Below, piece after piece: positions 1 to 11,832 of a stretch of DNA of 64,000 nucleotides. Every line of letters begins with the position of its first letter. Positions within the stretch are counted from its first letter, which is position 1. A program made the translations under genes and the position numbers. Below the pieces are notes generated by a model, which saw only the letters and a program-made list of their open reading frames with translations, made no database searches and was not told where the DNA came from. This DNA is from Amyloporia xantha (lineage: Eukaryota > Basidiomycota > Agaricomycetes > Polyporales > Adustoporiaceae), in NCBI GenBank assembly GCA_036971615.1, contig JAYKKR010000001.1, positions 2,232,001-2,296,000 of the forward strand, written 5' to 3'.

Positions 1-346
1 GCAGTCAACCTAGCTAGTCATGGAATGACAAGGGAGCGAGAGGTTAAGATATAGACTAGTGCTTCAGAGGTGAAAGAATAGCACCACACATATCATATTG
101 GTGACATCGTCCGTGGCCTGTTGATTTTGTTTCCTTGCGAGATGCACATTCGACCTGCCACATCGTAGAAAGCTGCCGTTATCATACAGAACATCGTGTA
201 CAAATTGATAGAACAACGTATACGGTACAAGCTGTATATAGTTTCAGTACTTAGGTAACGCGCGGGGAAAAGATGACACACCAACTCTCAAGCATTCCCG
301 TCATCCTTCGCTTCGAATTTGTGTTTATGCCGCGGAGCAACCTCCG

Positions 347-1081
347 TCATTCCCTTCCCGCTGCCAGTGACACCCACTGCGCCGGAGGGAGCTCACTCAA
401 TGAAAACACATTCTTCGATAGACCCAAGAACCACGCACCTCGCCCTAACGGATTGTCTGGAGTCTTGAATATACTCGTACCCGATACACCAGCAATAGGT
501 ATCCCCTTCTTCTCCGCCTTCTTCGCGAATTTCTGCCAACTCGCCTGCTTTTCTGTCTGCTCCTTCGCCTTCGCCGCCTTCACCTCTAGCTTCTTCTCGT
601 TCTTCTTCTTTTTCTTCTCCTTCTCCTCCTCCTCCACCTTACTCAACTTTCTCTTCCCTGACGCGGATGGGCCTGCAGACTGGTAATTTGGCGGCAACGT
701 CTTCAACTGAGACGCGTTCACGAGTTCCGTGCTGTTGTAGCCCTTAAACATCACGCTGTACACCCGATTTTCCGTTGAGCCACCAACTGATGTGATACGC
801 GCTGGGTACCACCCGCCATCGCCGGAATACTTGGCTAGACACTCGTCTCCTGCGGCCCATGTTTTTGTCGCCGTTGTAGACGCCGCAGCCTTGCGTGACG
901 ATTCCGCCTTCGAGGAGGAAGCCGCTGCTTCTTGCTGTGACAGGGCTACTTGCGTAAGTTCGATGAGCTCCCTGAGCTCTGAGCGTAGAGAGGATAGTTC
1001 AGGGTTATCAGGATCCGTGGAGAGGGCGAGTTCAACTTGTGAAAGCTGAACCTGATATGTCTCTAGATCCGCCTTGTCCAT
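347..1081 (-). CDS. SPF30: SPF30/SMNDC1-like Tudor-domain splicing factor
   Basis: Intronless 244-residue protein, close to the roughly 240 residues usual for this family. I chose the ATG at 1079-1081 because the protein from there begins MDKADLETYQVQLSQVELAL, as SPF30 proteins do; an upstream in-frame ATG at 1135 would add 18 unlike residues. Residues 1-50 are a helical N-terminal segment. A Tudor domain lies at about 74-130 and shows the typical WAAGDECLAKY start and the GYNSTELV end. A Lys/Glu-rich helix follows at about 140-190, and the conserved tail contains SIFKTPDNPLGRGAW. SPF30 proteins bind symmetric dimethylarginine on Sm proteins and help the tri-snRNP join the prespliceosome in the nucleus. 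That role is inferred from the family; the domain order is visible in the sequence. Downstream lies the window edge, upstream a gene-poor stretch. Confidence 0.9.
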   Translation of the reverse strand: MDKADLETYQVQLSQVELALSTDPDNPELSSLRSELRELIELTQVALSQQEAAASSSKAESSRKAAASTTATKTWAAGDECLAKYSGDGGWYPARITSVGGSTENRVYSVMFKGYNSTELVNASQLKTLPPNYQSAGPSASGKRKLSKVEEEEKEKKKKKNEKKLEVKAAKAKEQTEKQASWQKFAKKAEKKGIPIAGVSGTSIFKTPDNPLGRGAWFLGLSKNVFSLSELPPAQWVSLAAGRE

Positions 1082-4000
1082 GGTAGATTCTCGTGTTGTA
1101 GTGAAAAGAGTGGAACGGCAGGCGGTACTGGTCACAGCACTAGCGAAGTATTGTAAGACTATTGTAAGTTAATCGAATTCAGGTTGGAAGGAGACCGTGG
1201 GAAAATAAACGATCGGCCCGGATGCCCGCTTAGTATTCTCTGCAACAAACTGGGCCCTACGATGGCCTTACTCCATACTCAGTCAGAATACCTGCGATAC
1301 GCCCTCTCGTTGAGTACAGGATTAGTTATTCAAGCTCAAAATTGTATCAATTCAAACGAGGATCTGTTTCCCGAAGTTTTCCGAGTCGAAACCTTCATTT
1401 CAACACCCGTTTCTACCACTTGTTCATCACGCGCCTTTCAAATGCTATTCCAACGGGCCAATAGGTATGTAACATACCGCATAGACGTTACGAATACCGC
1501 AAATGGTCGCTTCGGTTCCTCATTGACAACTCCGAAAGACATTGGATTATGTCATCAGGATAAGGCCATGAGAACACGCGTGGGTCCGTTTAGGAGTAAT
1601 CAACTATTTGCCCTTATTATGTATGTCGGAGAGCCTAGAGGTATGAATTGTGTCATCTACATACTCTGTACGTTTCTCCAAAATTTCCACCGTGAGTAAC
1701 TAGTACTGACAATAAAATTGATTTTCGTTTGTCGAGCAGGGCTGTCATACTGATGTATGATTCGTAAATTACTCTCCGCGGAGCATTGAAGATTACCCTG
1801 AGTGATGACCAAATCCCTTTAATTTGTTTGCCAGCCGACTTCCTGACATTGTGGACGTCTGTCAATTGCCACGAGGGACGGGAGAAACCATCCATAGGCG
1901 TCTTCACGGAACTATTCTGCAGACGGGATACCTTTGACCCGAATAGCTCCCATCCCTTCACACTGCGTATAACGTGCGCGCGTAGGATTAATTGTGCAAC
2001 CTAGAATTTGACGGTGCGTTGCCATCTGTGACTGAACTTATCACCGACTGTATGACGTGAGCGCCATGGTAAGGGAAGATCGCAGCTCTCACGCCATCCA
2101 GAAACCACGGGCATGGAAGAAGACTACTCATTTGCTCTCGATTCGACGACCTATTTTCGAGCTTTATCGCGAACTCTGGCCAAACGAGATACAAAGGCTG
2201 CATGCTAAGGGCTTCCTGGTGATCTCCCCACCACCGCCGAGATTCAGAATGGCGTGGACATCAGAGCCAAACTTGAACCCAGTATCTCGGCACAACTGTC
2301 ATCAGCGTCCCTGTCAAACGTCTCTTAAGTCCAGTACGTTTCTGGGATCGTACCAACGTCTCTCATTCTTCAGGATTTGGCACCGTTTTCCGGGGCATCT
2401 TTCACCTCGATGCTTTTCATTGGGGCGGGGCAGACGCGAAGTGCGGCAGGCGACGCCGTGTCCGAAGGGCTCTCCACGCGAAGTGATACCAGCGGTCCGT
2501 GCGTGCGGATATCGTGGTTGTTCGTCGCGACCGCCACCTGTCGAACCGCATGCAATATGCGCGCATAGTGAATAGTGACGAATACGGTAGGAGGTGAGCA
2601 ATGAACCGGAGAATTCTTTCAGGGGACATTTCACGGTAGCGCTGAGCGTTCAGCGCCCATCAGTGTTATTGTGTTATTTGTACTGCCGGTGGGTTTAGAG
2701 AGACCTCCTGCATGTGATCGTGTCCTGAAATTAACTGCGAACTCATTTGTGGGTCATTTGATTTTAGCTGCTCCGCGACTATCGCCTCTCTGAGAAGACG
2801 CAGACTCTTCGGAAAAGCTGGCTTCGTTCGGTATCTACTTGCCCTCTCATTGTCTGCAGCGCGCAGGTCTCGTCGCACACCGCACGATGGGACGGTTACC
2901 TCGAAGAGTTGTATGGTTTTGGTGCGGATCAAGCCCCGGGACATCAGCGCCCTTAAGGACGTCTAGTCTATTCTATACTTCCACAAGGACGGACGTCACT
3001 GAACCCCAACGTCAGGCAGAATCGTCACTGGACTAAGTCCCCTTTGCAATCCCTAGTGCCAATGCTTTCGTATTCGAGAGACTGCAACCCCTCAAATGTT
3101 CGCTCGACACGAACGGCATGTTCTACTTTCAGAGTATGCCCGAGAAGGCCGTCGATTTGATGAGCTCGTTGGCGATGGTGCCCTTCTCGCCCATCCCGCG
3201 ATCTCTCCCAGCACAGTCCGTTTGAACGCACTTTTGCCACGGTAAGGGTCCAGCTTAAAGTTCCTGCTAGTGCTACTATCGGCTTTGGCCTCTCGGCATA
3301 CTATAGCACTAGGAATATCTTTCCTCCACCGCTATAACACGAGGTCGAAAGGAATCGAGACTAAGCGGCGGACTGAGCGGTCTGCGCTGAATAGTAATAC
3401 CGATAAGAGTTGAACAGGGAAGCTGCGCATTTGTCGCCGTACGTGCTCCGCTTGTCCTCGGACTACCTTGGAATATCCCGGCTCCTGTCAGCCGTCAGCG
3501 TCATCTCACTTATACGTACCGTTGACTCCGACTCCATCCATTGCGGAGGCGATGCCAGCGTGGATATGTATAGACGTGCTTCCAAGTAGGAAGACGGCGA
3601 CTTGCCCTATCGTCGGCGAAGCCCTGATGTGTGGAGAACGACGAGAGCAAGGCGGAACAGAATGTCGAAGACGTCTGTGTCGTTCGCCCATCACGGGTGA
3701 CGGCACGCTCCACGGTCATCCATGTATGTTCTTTCTTCATATGTTACAGCCACCAGCTATACACAAACGATGCACAGGTACATATATGTCGCTGTTGCAT
3801 TTTGGGCCATTTGCTGCATGACCGCAACATTTCCCAATTTCATAATAGACAAAGGATGCGATATATCCGTCGGACTCCCGAGCAATGGTGTCATACGTGC
3901 TTAATAAACCTGCGCTCAGATGGATTTCAGGTGACCCTTCTGTACCCCATGCATGGACTCGCTGTCCTACTTCTTCTGAGAATTCCCATTATCAGATTGC

Positions 4001-4415
4001 CCGCTTATGTAGTTGCCGACGTTCTGGTGTAAAGATTGACTATAAAAGGAATAGACAGACCAAGCCCGACATCACCACCTCCGCCGACATCCCCGGGGTC
4101 CAGACCCGCAGATCGCCCATAATGATACATACAAGGAGAAGCGAAGCACCAGGCGACACGACGTCACGCTCTACACATGCTCTTCACAGTCAGACCCGAA
4201 TAACCACCACATGCCCCGGGCACCACACATGAGTCATCCAAATTTACGCACAACCGTCAGTCGTTCACGAACCCGAACAGAATAAGAGAACAGTCGCATA
4301 TAGCCTGCCCCTTTGCGATTGCGCTTCCCCAGACTTTCCCCCAGATGAATGGGTGCAAGCCAAGCCAGGCACCAAGATCCCGATCCGCCACATCATTCAT
4401 GAATCGGCATCCGAA
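1082..4415. other. gene-poor stretch, no supported gene
   Basis: About 3.3 kb in which open frames are short, overlap on all strands and do not join across plausible splice sites into anything recognisable. A small perfect hairpin (GCGCTGA, 4-nt loop, TCAGCGC) lies near 2640-2657. The stretch could hold old decayed mobile DNA, but I see no terminal repeats or transposase motifs. Confidence 0.5.
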
Positions 4416-5862
4416 TCAATACCGCATCTGCGGTTGAGACGAGGGTGAAGATGTCTGCAGGAAAGGTTGCAGTGAGGGGGTTTCCGGAAGCGTCGCTATG
4501 GAATGTCTTCTGAGCAGGTGCGCATCCGCAGAGGCCTGCTGCATGGACACTTGCATTTGCAGATTAACGAACTGCTCGATATGAAGAGAGTAATGAACAA
4601 TGTCAACATGAATTCAAGGTGGCGATAGGTATGCAAGGCCTCACCTCGCGTTCTTCCTCGGCCATCTGCCCATGGAGTTCGCGAATCTCGTCTTGCATGT
4701 GCACAAGGACAGTCTGTTAGAATATGTTCACGTCAGGTCACTTGCAAGAAGTCTTCCTAAAGGCCATACGTACGCGTATAGAGCGACTACTCATTCCACG
4801 AGCCTCGGACGCGCGCTCCATGAACACACGATCAAAGGGCACAGGCTCGTACCCAACGAGCCGGATTTGGTCATGTACCCACTGCACGTACTGTTCAACG
4901 CACTCTAAATAATTGCGCTTCTTGTCGTGCGACGTGATGGTGTCCCTACAATGTTCTCGCATCAATATTCACAAACATCGATTGCCCCAACAAATCCACT
5001 CACGGATCCGTCGGCGTGAACCCGATAGCCTCCGCCACGGCGCGGAAGTATGCCTTGCGCTGCGTCTCGGGCTGCGGTTTCTTCGCGCCCCCACTGGTGT
5101 TGCTACTATTGCTCGCGTTGCTCCTGCTCGCCTGCCGCACAACGCTGGAGGTTTCAACGGTTGCCGGAGGGCTCGCCACAGATGTTTTTGGACCCCGTGA
5201 GCCAAACGAGCCATTTTTGGTCGCGCACGTTGAGTTCTGTGAGTAGCTCGGACGGCGTCTGGAAGGTAATTCGTGGGGCATTGCTATAGTATTCGAGCGG
5301 ACTAGACTCTACCGATGCCGTGGCAGAGTCTGCCGGAGGCGCAAAAGCAGGAGGGGAGGAATTTTGCGGCTGCGTTTCAGATCCGCGGGTGGGATACGGC
5401 TGAAAATCAGCATGGGATGGCTGTGGGGCGGGCGCAGCGGGATGGTGCACGGACGAGAAAGGTGCGGGTGAAATAAGAGAGGAGTACCCAGAAAGCGGGA
5501 CGGGAGCGTGGAGAGGGACCTCTGGGGGATAGGCGGCATGGCCCACTTGAGGCGCAGGCCCCGGTGCAGGGGACGGGAAAACAAATTGCGAAGCTGGCTG
5601 CGAATGAGAGTAAATAGGTTGCGAATACGCCTGTTGGGAGAACGGAGGTTGGACAAAGTAATTATAGTGGAGAGAATAATCGGTGGGGGCAAGGTGGTTA
5701 TTGGTGGCGTCGGGCTTGTATGCGTCCAACTGGATTTGTGACGCACTATGAGCACCTGCCCAGGTACTAGACTGGCCAGTGTGTACTCACGGGGTTGGTA
5801 TGCACATTGTGCGCAGGGTGGTGGTAAGAGCCACGCTCAGAGGAGACTGCGTAGTATTCCAT
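4416..5862 (-). CDS. conserved basidiomycete protein of unknown function
   Basis: Six-exon model: 5862-5791, 5729-5229, 5131-5004, 4945-4774, 4713-4645 and 4571-4416, giving 365 residues. The N-terminal half is low-complexity, rich in Pro, Ser, Gln and Tyr (many SQP/YSQP-like runs), and probably disordered. From about residue 205 there is a compact, conserved-looking block containing KAYFRAVAEAIGFTPTDP and KKRNYLECVEQYVQWVHDQI, then a predicted helical or coiled-coil stretch with VLVHMQDEIRELHGQMAEEE. I recognise it only as a fungal hypothetical. The second intron (5132-5228, 97 nt, GTGCGC to GCAG) is the least certain: it is needed to move from the frame ending LLTELN to the frame carrying the conserved block. 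A transcription-related role is possible but not supported. Confidence 0.7.
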
Positions 5863-7375
5863 GGTGAGGGTGGGGAGAAAAAGGAATGAACGGGAGAAGG
5901 GACTGACGGCGACGTGCTTTATATTGGAGCGGGAGGGTGCGCGCGACTGGCCATTTGCGAACGGCGGCAGACCATCGTCAGAGTCCCAACGTTGGGCGCG
6001 ACGGGGCAGAAGTGGGACTACCTAATTTGGGAGTGACAGGAGGGGGTGAACTTTGAAGGAGGATTCTGAGTGGCGCTGGGAAGATCCTGCGATCGAAGAT
6101 GCGGCGTTTAGGACCAGGAAGTGGACCAGATCCAGCCGCCAGTAATTAAAATCCATACCCTGATGACTCTCTCCGCCGTACGGCTGCTCCCGAGCTCGAG
6201 CCCCGAGCTGGCCGACGCTGGGCTGGCGACTCACAGCCACAGGCCCTTCCAGTCGCCTTGTCTGTACGGAAGCACACCGCTCCCCTCGCAGCAGCACTAG
6301 TTTAGAACGGACCGAGATCACATATAGGCTGGCTCAGTGGGGCCTGGCGGGTGCAGACGCTTGAATAGGCTTTCGAGGTCCGTACGCACAAACCACACAG
6401 GCCCATCATTTAGTGCCCTTGCGACCATGCAGGCGAGGATCGCGTCGGTGAAATGCGCGAACCTGGCATGTGGGCCCTGGTCATTTGAAGAGAGCAATGT
6501 ACAGCGAGGAGGTAAGAAAGATTCTAGAGATGGATACTAGAGCTGACAATATGCTTAAATTGGTGGACGAACGTTCTGCAGGAAGACAGGGAGAGCGTGC
6601 TTGCAAAGGCCGATTACAGCGTGAGAGGGAGGGTGACGCGGTGGGGAGAGGACCAGGAAAGCATGCCAAGGACCGAAAGGAGGATGTTCTGGACCGCCGG
6701 TTAGCTTGCAAAGAGGATGCGGCCCAGTACCACGGAGCCGGGCGTCCATGACACATGTCAACGTCGCGGAATTTCAATCGAACTCTAAATCCTGCCGCGG
6801 CGCTCCAACCCACCTTCAAAATCCAAAACACCCTGTCGCAGTCCCAATGTTCGTGACGATCGCATCCGCAGGCACATTGCACCAAGGTAGGCGCGTGTGG
6901 GCGTAATGGTGTGGTCGAGAGCACAGCGCCATAAGACGTCAGGGTAGACTATAGCTAGGCACGGACTAGGGAATGGAGACGACATTGAACACGATGTGAA
7001 GAGAGGTGGTGAGGGGCCCCGATCTAGCGGGCGCAGGAATGCTCCCATCAATGGGGATCAGGTTTACACGGCAGCCGGCACGACTCACGTACTCCCGCGC
7101 AGAGAAGAGTCTCTCCATGCCTTCTCCACTTTAACCCGACACGGCCAACACGGCCTCCGGACGTGGGTCCGCTGCCAATCCCCGTTGCACCCCCAATCCG
7201 CCTCGCTCCATTCCTTCGTCGGCCATCCACTCTCCTTGTCCGGAACGCGAACACCCCACTCCTACTTAAATAGCACAACAGAGCGACGATCGTCCTTCGC
7301 CCGTGACCCCGCGTCTCTGTCTCCTTCATATTGCATATCTCTCCACGCCGCCGTCACCTGCAATCCAACTCATCC
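5863..7375. promoter_or_regulatory. intergenic region between divergent genes
   Basis: About 1.5 kb separating two head-to-head genes of unknown function (starts at 5862 minus and 7376 plus). Overlapping open frames here are short and unsupported. A TATA-like TTTATATTGG lies near 5918-5928, about 60 bp upstream of the minus gene, and a TACTTAAATAG lies about 110 bp upstream of the plus gene. No tandem or inverted repeat was seen. Confidence 0.4.
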
Positions 7376-8594
7376 ATGTCCCCAGACGCTATCACCGAGA
7401 TGCAGATCCCCTCTGCGTCTCCCTCCTCCTCCGACCTGGATCACTCCTCCGCTGACCTGCACTCGCAGTACCCTGGCAGCAATGCCTCGGACTCCCCGCC
7501 TCCCCATGACGCGTCTCGAGATCAGGAGCGCAACACGTCGGAGCTACACAAGCTGAAGCTCATCCCGGGCTCGTTTACAGCCATGGCGCCGGCGCTGTAC
7601 TCTCCCTCGTCCGCCGATACCGAGTACTTCTCGCAAGACATATATTTGTCTTCCCCCATCGACGGGCAAAATCAACCGCAGAGTTCCGTCGTCTTTTCCT
7701 CACCGACGTTCGGCCTCGTCCCCTTCCCGGTATCAGCGTCCGACACGTCTTCTCCAGAACCTGCAACCGCGCATACATCGAGCACAATGCCGCCTGATCT
7801 CATGCCCGAGCCAGATTATCACTTCCCGCCACCTGCGTCCCAGGCAGGCCCCAGTTCCGCAGCGAGATCGCGGGACAGGTCCGTCTCTGACGAGCAGGAG
7901 GCATCTCGCAGGCAGCCCGGCTCACGCGCCGGCATCGCGCACCCCTACGCGCGCCTCTACACCCGACGCGAGGGCACGAAACGGCGAAAAATGTGGAACC
8001 ACGCCCTCGAGAAGGCCCTCTTCACCCCGCAAGAGATGTGCGTGCATTCCATCTGCTGACGTAGCGCGGCCTTGAGTAGGCGCGGTGACAGTGCTGACTC
8101 TTCCGTGCTCTTCTCCTTTTCGGAACTGCAGATCGACGATGGGCGCACCGCAGAGGCGGACCATCTATACCGCGAGCCTCGAAGCGCATGTGGATCGGCT
8201 GCACGAGCAGCTTCTAAGCTTAGAGCTCTTCCCGGTCCCATTTCAAACGCTCGAGTGTTTCAAAGGGCTGAATTCTAAGACGGCAAAGGTCGGTGTTACT
8301 CAGACCCACGCCCGACGCGAATGCTGACCTCACCTGATACGTTGTATCTATAGAGCATGGTCGCCGGTCTACACCGCGATGCATGTGAGCTCAAGCTCAA
8401 GCGCCTCGAGCTCGACCGCGCCGTGAGTGTCCTTCTCAAATAATATTGTCTTGTTATTGACATTGAGTCGGTCCTTGCAGAACCGGGCGTTACGCGACCT
8501 TCTTTACGCGCAGCAGAACAAGCAAGCTACACCCCCGCAAAATGCAACCAGCACCGCTGGCCTGCGTCGGCATTCACTTGACTCCACCGTCTAG
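7376..8594 (+). CDS. conserved fungal coiled-coil protein of unknown function
   Basis: Four exons, 7376-8037, 8132-8288, 8354-8422 and 8481-8594, encode 333 residues; all phases join. The first 200 residues are Ser/Pro-rich and probably disordered. From about residue 205 comes a basic, helical segment: KRRKMWNHALEKALFTPQEI, then GAPQRRTIYTASLEAHVDRL, then GLNSKTAKSMVAGLHRDACE, ending in a leucine-spaced helix LKLKRLELDRANRALRDLL. The basic stretch followed by heptad-like leucines loosely resembles a bZIP layout, but the canonical N-x7-R/K basic motif is not clear, so I do not call it a transcription factor. The second ATG (7376) is preferred over the in-frame 7331 because the extra 15 residues look like untranslated leader. 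The C-terminus is complete at the TAG at 8592. Confidence 0.75.
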
Positions 8595-11021
8595 CATCGC
8601 ACGAGGATTAAGTTATTTGCGAGCGCATAGGGGCTCATCAATAGGGATTGTATAGTCGTTCTAATGTCTTGTCTCTTCGATAGTCTGGGTAGTATGGGTC
8701 AGCAGCGCATCTGTAGATTGTACAGTATGATCTTGTCATCGGTGTCCTCTCCGCTGATTGTATTCAAGTAGTCCTTTGTCCGTCTGTGAACGTTCATAGT
8801 AATCAATCATGCATTCATGTGCAGCTTTATTGCAACATCAGAAAGATAGTCGAATTGGGGGACTCGGCGACTGTAGCAACGCGTGATGACTCTGAGGAGG
8901 TGGAGTCTGCGCTCTGCGCTCTGCTAGTGCAGGTCCAAGTATAGCCCGAACCAGATTCCTGAGCGCCTATACCACGGGAACGATCACTGTGAGTGGTCTG
9001 AACGCTTCTTTATAGAAGACACCTGAGTGGCATTGACTCGGTGCCGTCTCTATGAACCACAGATAAATTAGATCTCACCGTGATCACTTAATGCCACATC
9101 GCCCAGAACGGCTGCAAGAAGGCTCTCTCCCCAGTGCCAAGAAAATGAATTTGGGGGGTACATATGGAGACCACCGCCAGCCGCGGCACCCGTGATTTGA
9201 GCCTTCCGTCATGTGTGGAGTCAACGCGTCCAACTGATGGAAGACGTCCATGGCCAGATCTCTGCCAGTGTTACAAGGTGTCACAAGACCTTCGCTTGAA
9301 GATGGGCTGGAAACAAAGGCAAAAGTCTAATATTGGAAGATTGCCCTCTTCCCCCCAGCGAAGCGCATCGGAAAGTCTCTCGTAGGAAGATCCAGATGGA
9401 CGAGCTATATATTGAGGAGAAGGTTGAGCTTGTGTGAGAGGACGGGAAGAGACGCGTTTGGTGGGCGTGGTGGTCTTCATAAGGTTTTGACTTCGGCCAG
9501 TGGGGCGGGGAAGTTGAGAAGCCTCGCATACCTTGCATGCATATGAAGACACTCGGTGTTGCCCGATGTTGCGAATTGAACATTCGGATTGGAAATTGTA
9601 ATTTTCGTGCGTGTGGAGACGCCATATACTACGAAGGTAGCGTCGTCTTTCATCGACTGATCGATTCACAGGATCATAGACCCGCGCGCCCTTCCACAGA
9701 CGGAGGAACATGAGATCAAGGTAGCGAATTGACTGAGGTCTCCGAAACAGGGCAACCCAAGTGTTGGGCTCGATAACCTAGCCAGGATTCGAAGGTATGT
9801 TCAGCTCCATCGATGAAGCGGAGATACGGTCAGGAAGATGGAGTACTTGCCGATTGCGCAAATCTATGGATAAACGCGGAAATTCCAATTCGTCGCTATT
9901 CGAGGCGCATACGTTCGGAGTATGAAGACTCCTCATGTGATGCACATCTGTAATACAGGATTCTGAACATACGTCCGATGGACGATGTCGAGTGTCTGAT
10001 GCAAGGTGGCATCCAGGATACGGGGCAACGGCGGTGCGGTAGTCAAAGCTGGCCGCCGCTGTTCCAAGTTGGTCGAATTTGACAACATGCATATTCTCAC
10101 CGCTTTTAAGCACATCTTGATATCCATACTTGAATACAATCAACGTGTACTGAGGTATCCAGGAAGACCATACCAGTGATATTCGTACAAGTCCGACCAT
10201 GGCCATGAGCGATCCTGCCAGTCATTGACATCCCTAGTTGATATGCAGTGCGAACACGATTGCTGAGCGGAAAGAGAGTCAGTCCGGTCCGCTGGCCGAA
10301 ATTGGTCTTGTTATGAAATTCGGACCTGTCCGAACTGCTAGCTCCATGACGATCCTCGTACCGAAGCCGTCAGTGTCGACATGACCATGAGGCCATCATG
10401 CAGCTGGCACGCAAACGGGCAGCAACGCTGCATGTACCGTTCATCATGACAGTAAGCTTGACGGCAATGTGCTAGCTGTGTCCGACAGATTTGAGACGGT
10501 ACGCACGTTCTCTGAGCAGGACCACTGACATATGAGAACTGCCTAGTGACTGAGGCAGTTACGCTGCCTTGATATAGAGTGTCCCCATGACTATGTCAAA
10601 ACCGTTACTCAATAGCTCAACCCGTCCGCACGTAGGACTTGTGGTAGGAACTGAGACTGCAACAATGTCGCGCCTGCAAATATCAAAATTGTCAGCATAT
10701 TACTATGCATACCTGATGATGTGGGTACGTTGCTTACCAGCCCCTGTATATTCGTGACGGATTGCATAATCGACGGGACACGGTACTCCTATGTGCTTGA
10801 CAGTAGCGTCTCACGCTTGGACGTTACTAGTCACAACGCCGCCGCCACGGACTGTTGTGGAAATACAGGTGACAAAGGGCGGAGAATCTGGTGGGTCCCT
10901 GCCACGCTGCGCAACTTTCCACTGGACGAACAAGTAGATACTGGTGAAAAGATATGTTTGTCTAGAATGAGGACTTACACAAGAAAATGGACATAACAGG
11001 AAGAATTAATGCGATCGCTAT
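8595..11021. other. gene-poor region with unassigned open frames
   Basis: No gene is supported here. On the minus strand two adjoining open frames, 10206-9778 (142 codons) and 9711-9271 (146 codons), contain protein-like stretches such as SIRYLDLMFLRLWKGARVYD and VVKFDQLGTAAASFDYRT. I could not splice them into one convincing product, and no family was recognised. They may be remains of a decayed gene. Around 10.2-11.0 kb the sequence has scattered stops in all frames. Confidence 0.35.
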
Positions 11022-11024
11022 CCA
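11022..11024. repeat. left target-site duplication (CCA) of the MITE
   Basis: CCA directly before the left end CACTGC. The same three bases follow the right end at 11423-11425. A 3-bp duplication beside CACTG ends fits CACTA/CMC-type transposition. Confidence 0.6.
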
Positions 11025-11422
11025 CACTGCAAAGAAATCACCATTTCACAGGCAGTGAAAAAGGTAAGATAGGCATGGAAAAATATATACTTATGGAACC
11101 ATTTCAAGCGAGTTGGAATTGTATGGGATAGTTATCATTTCAAAAGCTACTCTAGAATTGGAAAGTTAAAGTTTAATGTACTAAGTGAGGTTACATAAAA
11201 GATACATGAAATTACTGATCCATTGGTAAATGCTTCATTCCATTACTTTTAGATAACCTTATTTAGTATGTCAAACTTCAACTTTGTGAATCTCCAACAG
11301 GTTTTCAAAATAATGACATTTCACACAATCTCAACTCACCTGAGATGCTTTGATAAGTAAACCCTTTCCCACACCTATCTTACCCTTATCACTACCTGTG
11401 AAATGGTGATTTCTTTGCAGTG
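11025..11422. mobile_element. fold-back MITE with CACTG terminal inverted repeats
   Basis: A 398-bp AT-rich element with no coding capacity. Its first 28 bases, starting CACTGCAAAGAAATCACC, recur exactly as the reverse complement at its right end. After that the two arms stay similar with scattered mismatches (for example GGTAAGATAGG and TACTTAT in both, then GAGTTG/ATTGT and AAGGTTA-like blocks) for most of the element. It is therefore close to one long imperfect hairpin with arms of about 190 nt. The ends (CACTG...CAGTG) and the flanking 3-bp CCA duplication suggest mobilisation by a CACTA/CMC-type transposase; none is encoded in the window. The insertion lies about 400 bp upstream of the eIF4E start codon. 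Confidence 0.85.
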
Positions 11423-11425
11423 CCA
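11423..11425. repeat. right target-site duplication (CCA) of the MITE
   Basis: CCA directly after the right end GCAGTG, matching the three bases before the left end. Confidence 0.6.
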
Positions 11426-11832
11426 CCTACACAGAGCATGGGTTAACTTTACGACAAGTTACGGCCTCGATACAAACTAACATACGACAGATCGTGACGG
11501 AGACGGTTCTCGCCACTCGGATACGTCACGATCACGTGAAATGCCGGGTCGGCACCCGATCATTAGTCGTTCTTATGGGAAAGAGGAAAAGAAAGGCCCA
11601 ATCAATTCCGCCGAGTCAAAGATAATACTGCACATTACAAACGACCACCACCACTTCGTTCTACACTCGAGTATCCCCAGTTCTCTTCCCATTCCTGCTA
11701 GTCGGCCATACGTTCCTTGGGAAGATCTAGACCTCTCTCAAATACAAGACTTTCTCGTCATCTACATAATCACTTGACATCGGTCGTCGTTGACCGTCGT
11801 CCTTTCCGCACCCACGCGTTTCATTCACCACT

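Noticed and set aside
1184..1699. A 171-codon plus-strand open frame.
   Set aside because: No recognised motif, no splice continuation, and composition like the surrounding intergenic DNA.
9780..9800. A tRNA B-box-like GGATTCGAAGG.
   Set aside because: The base pattern does not match GGTTCGANTCC or its reverse complement exactly, and no acceptor stem or A box surrounds it.
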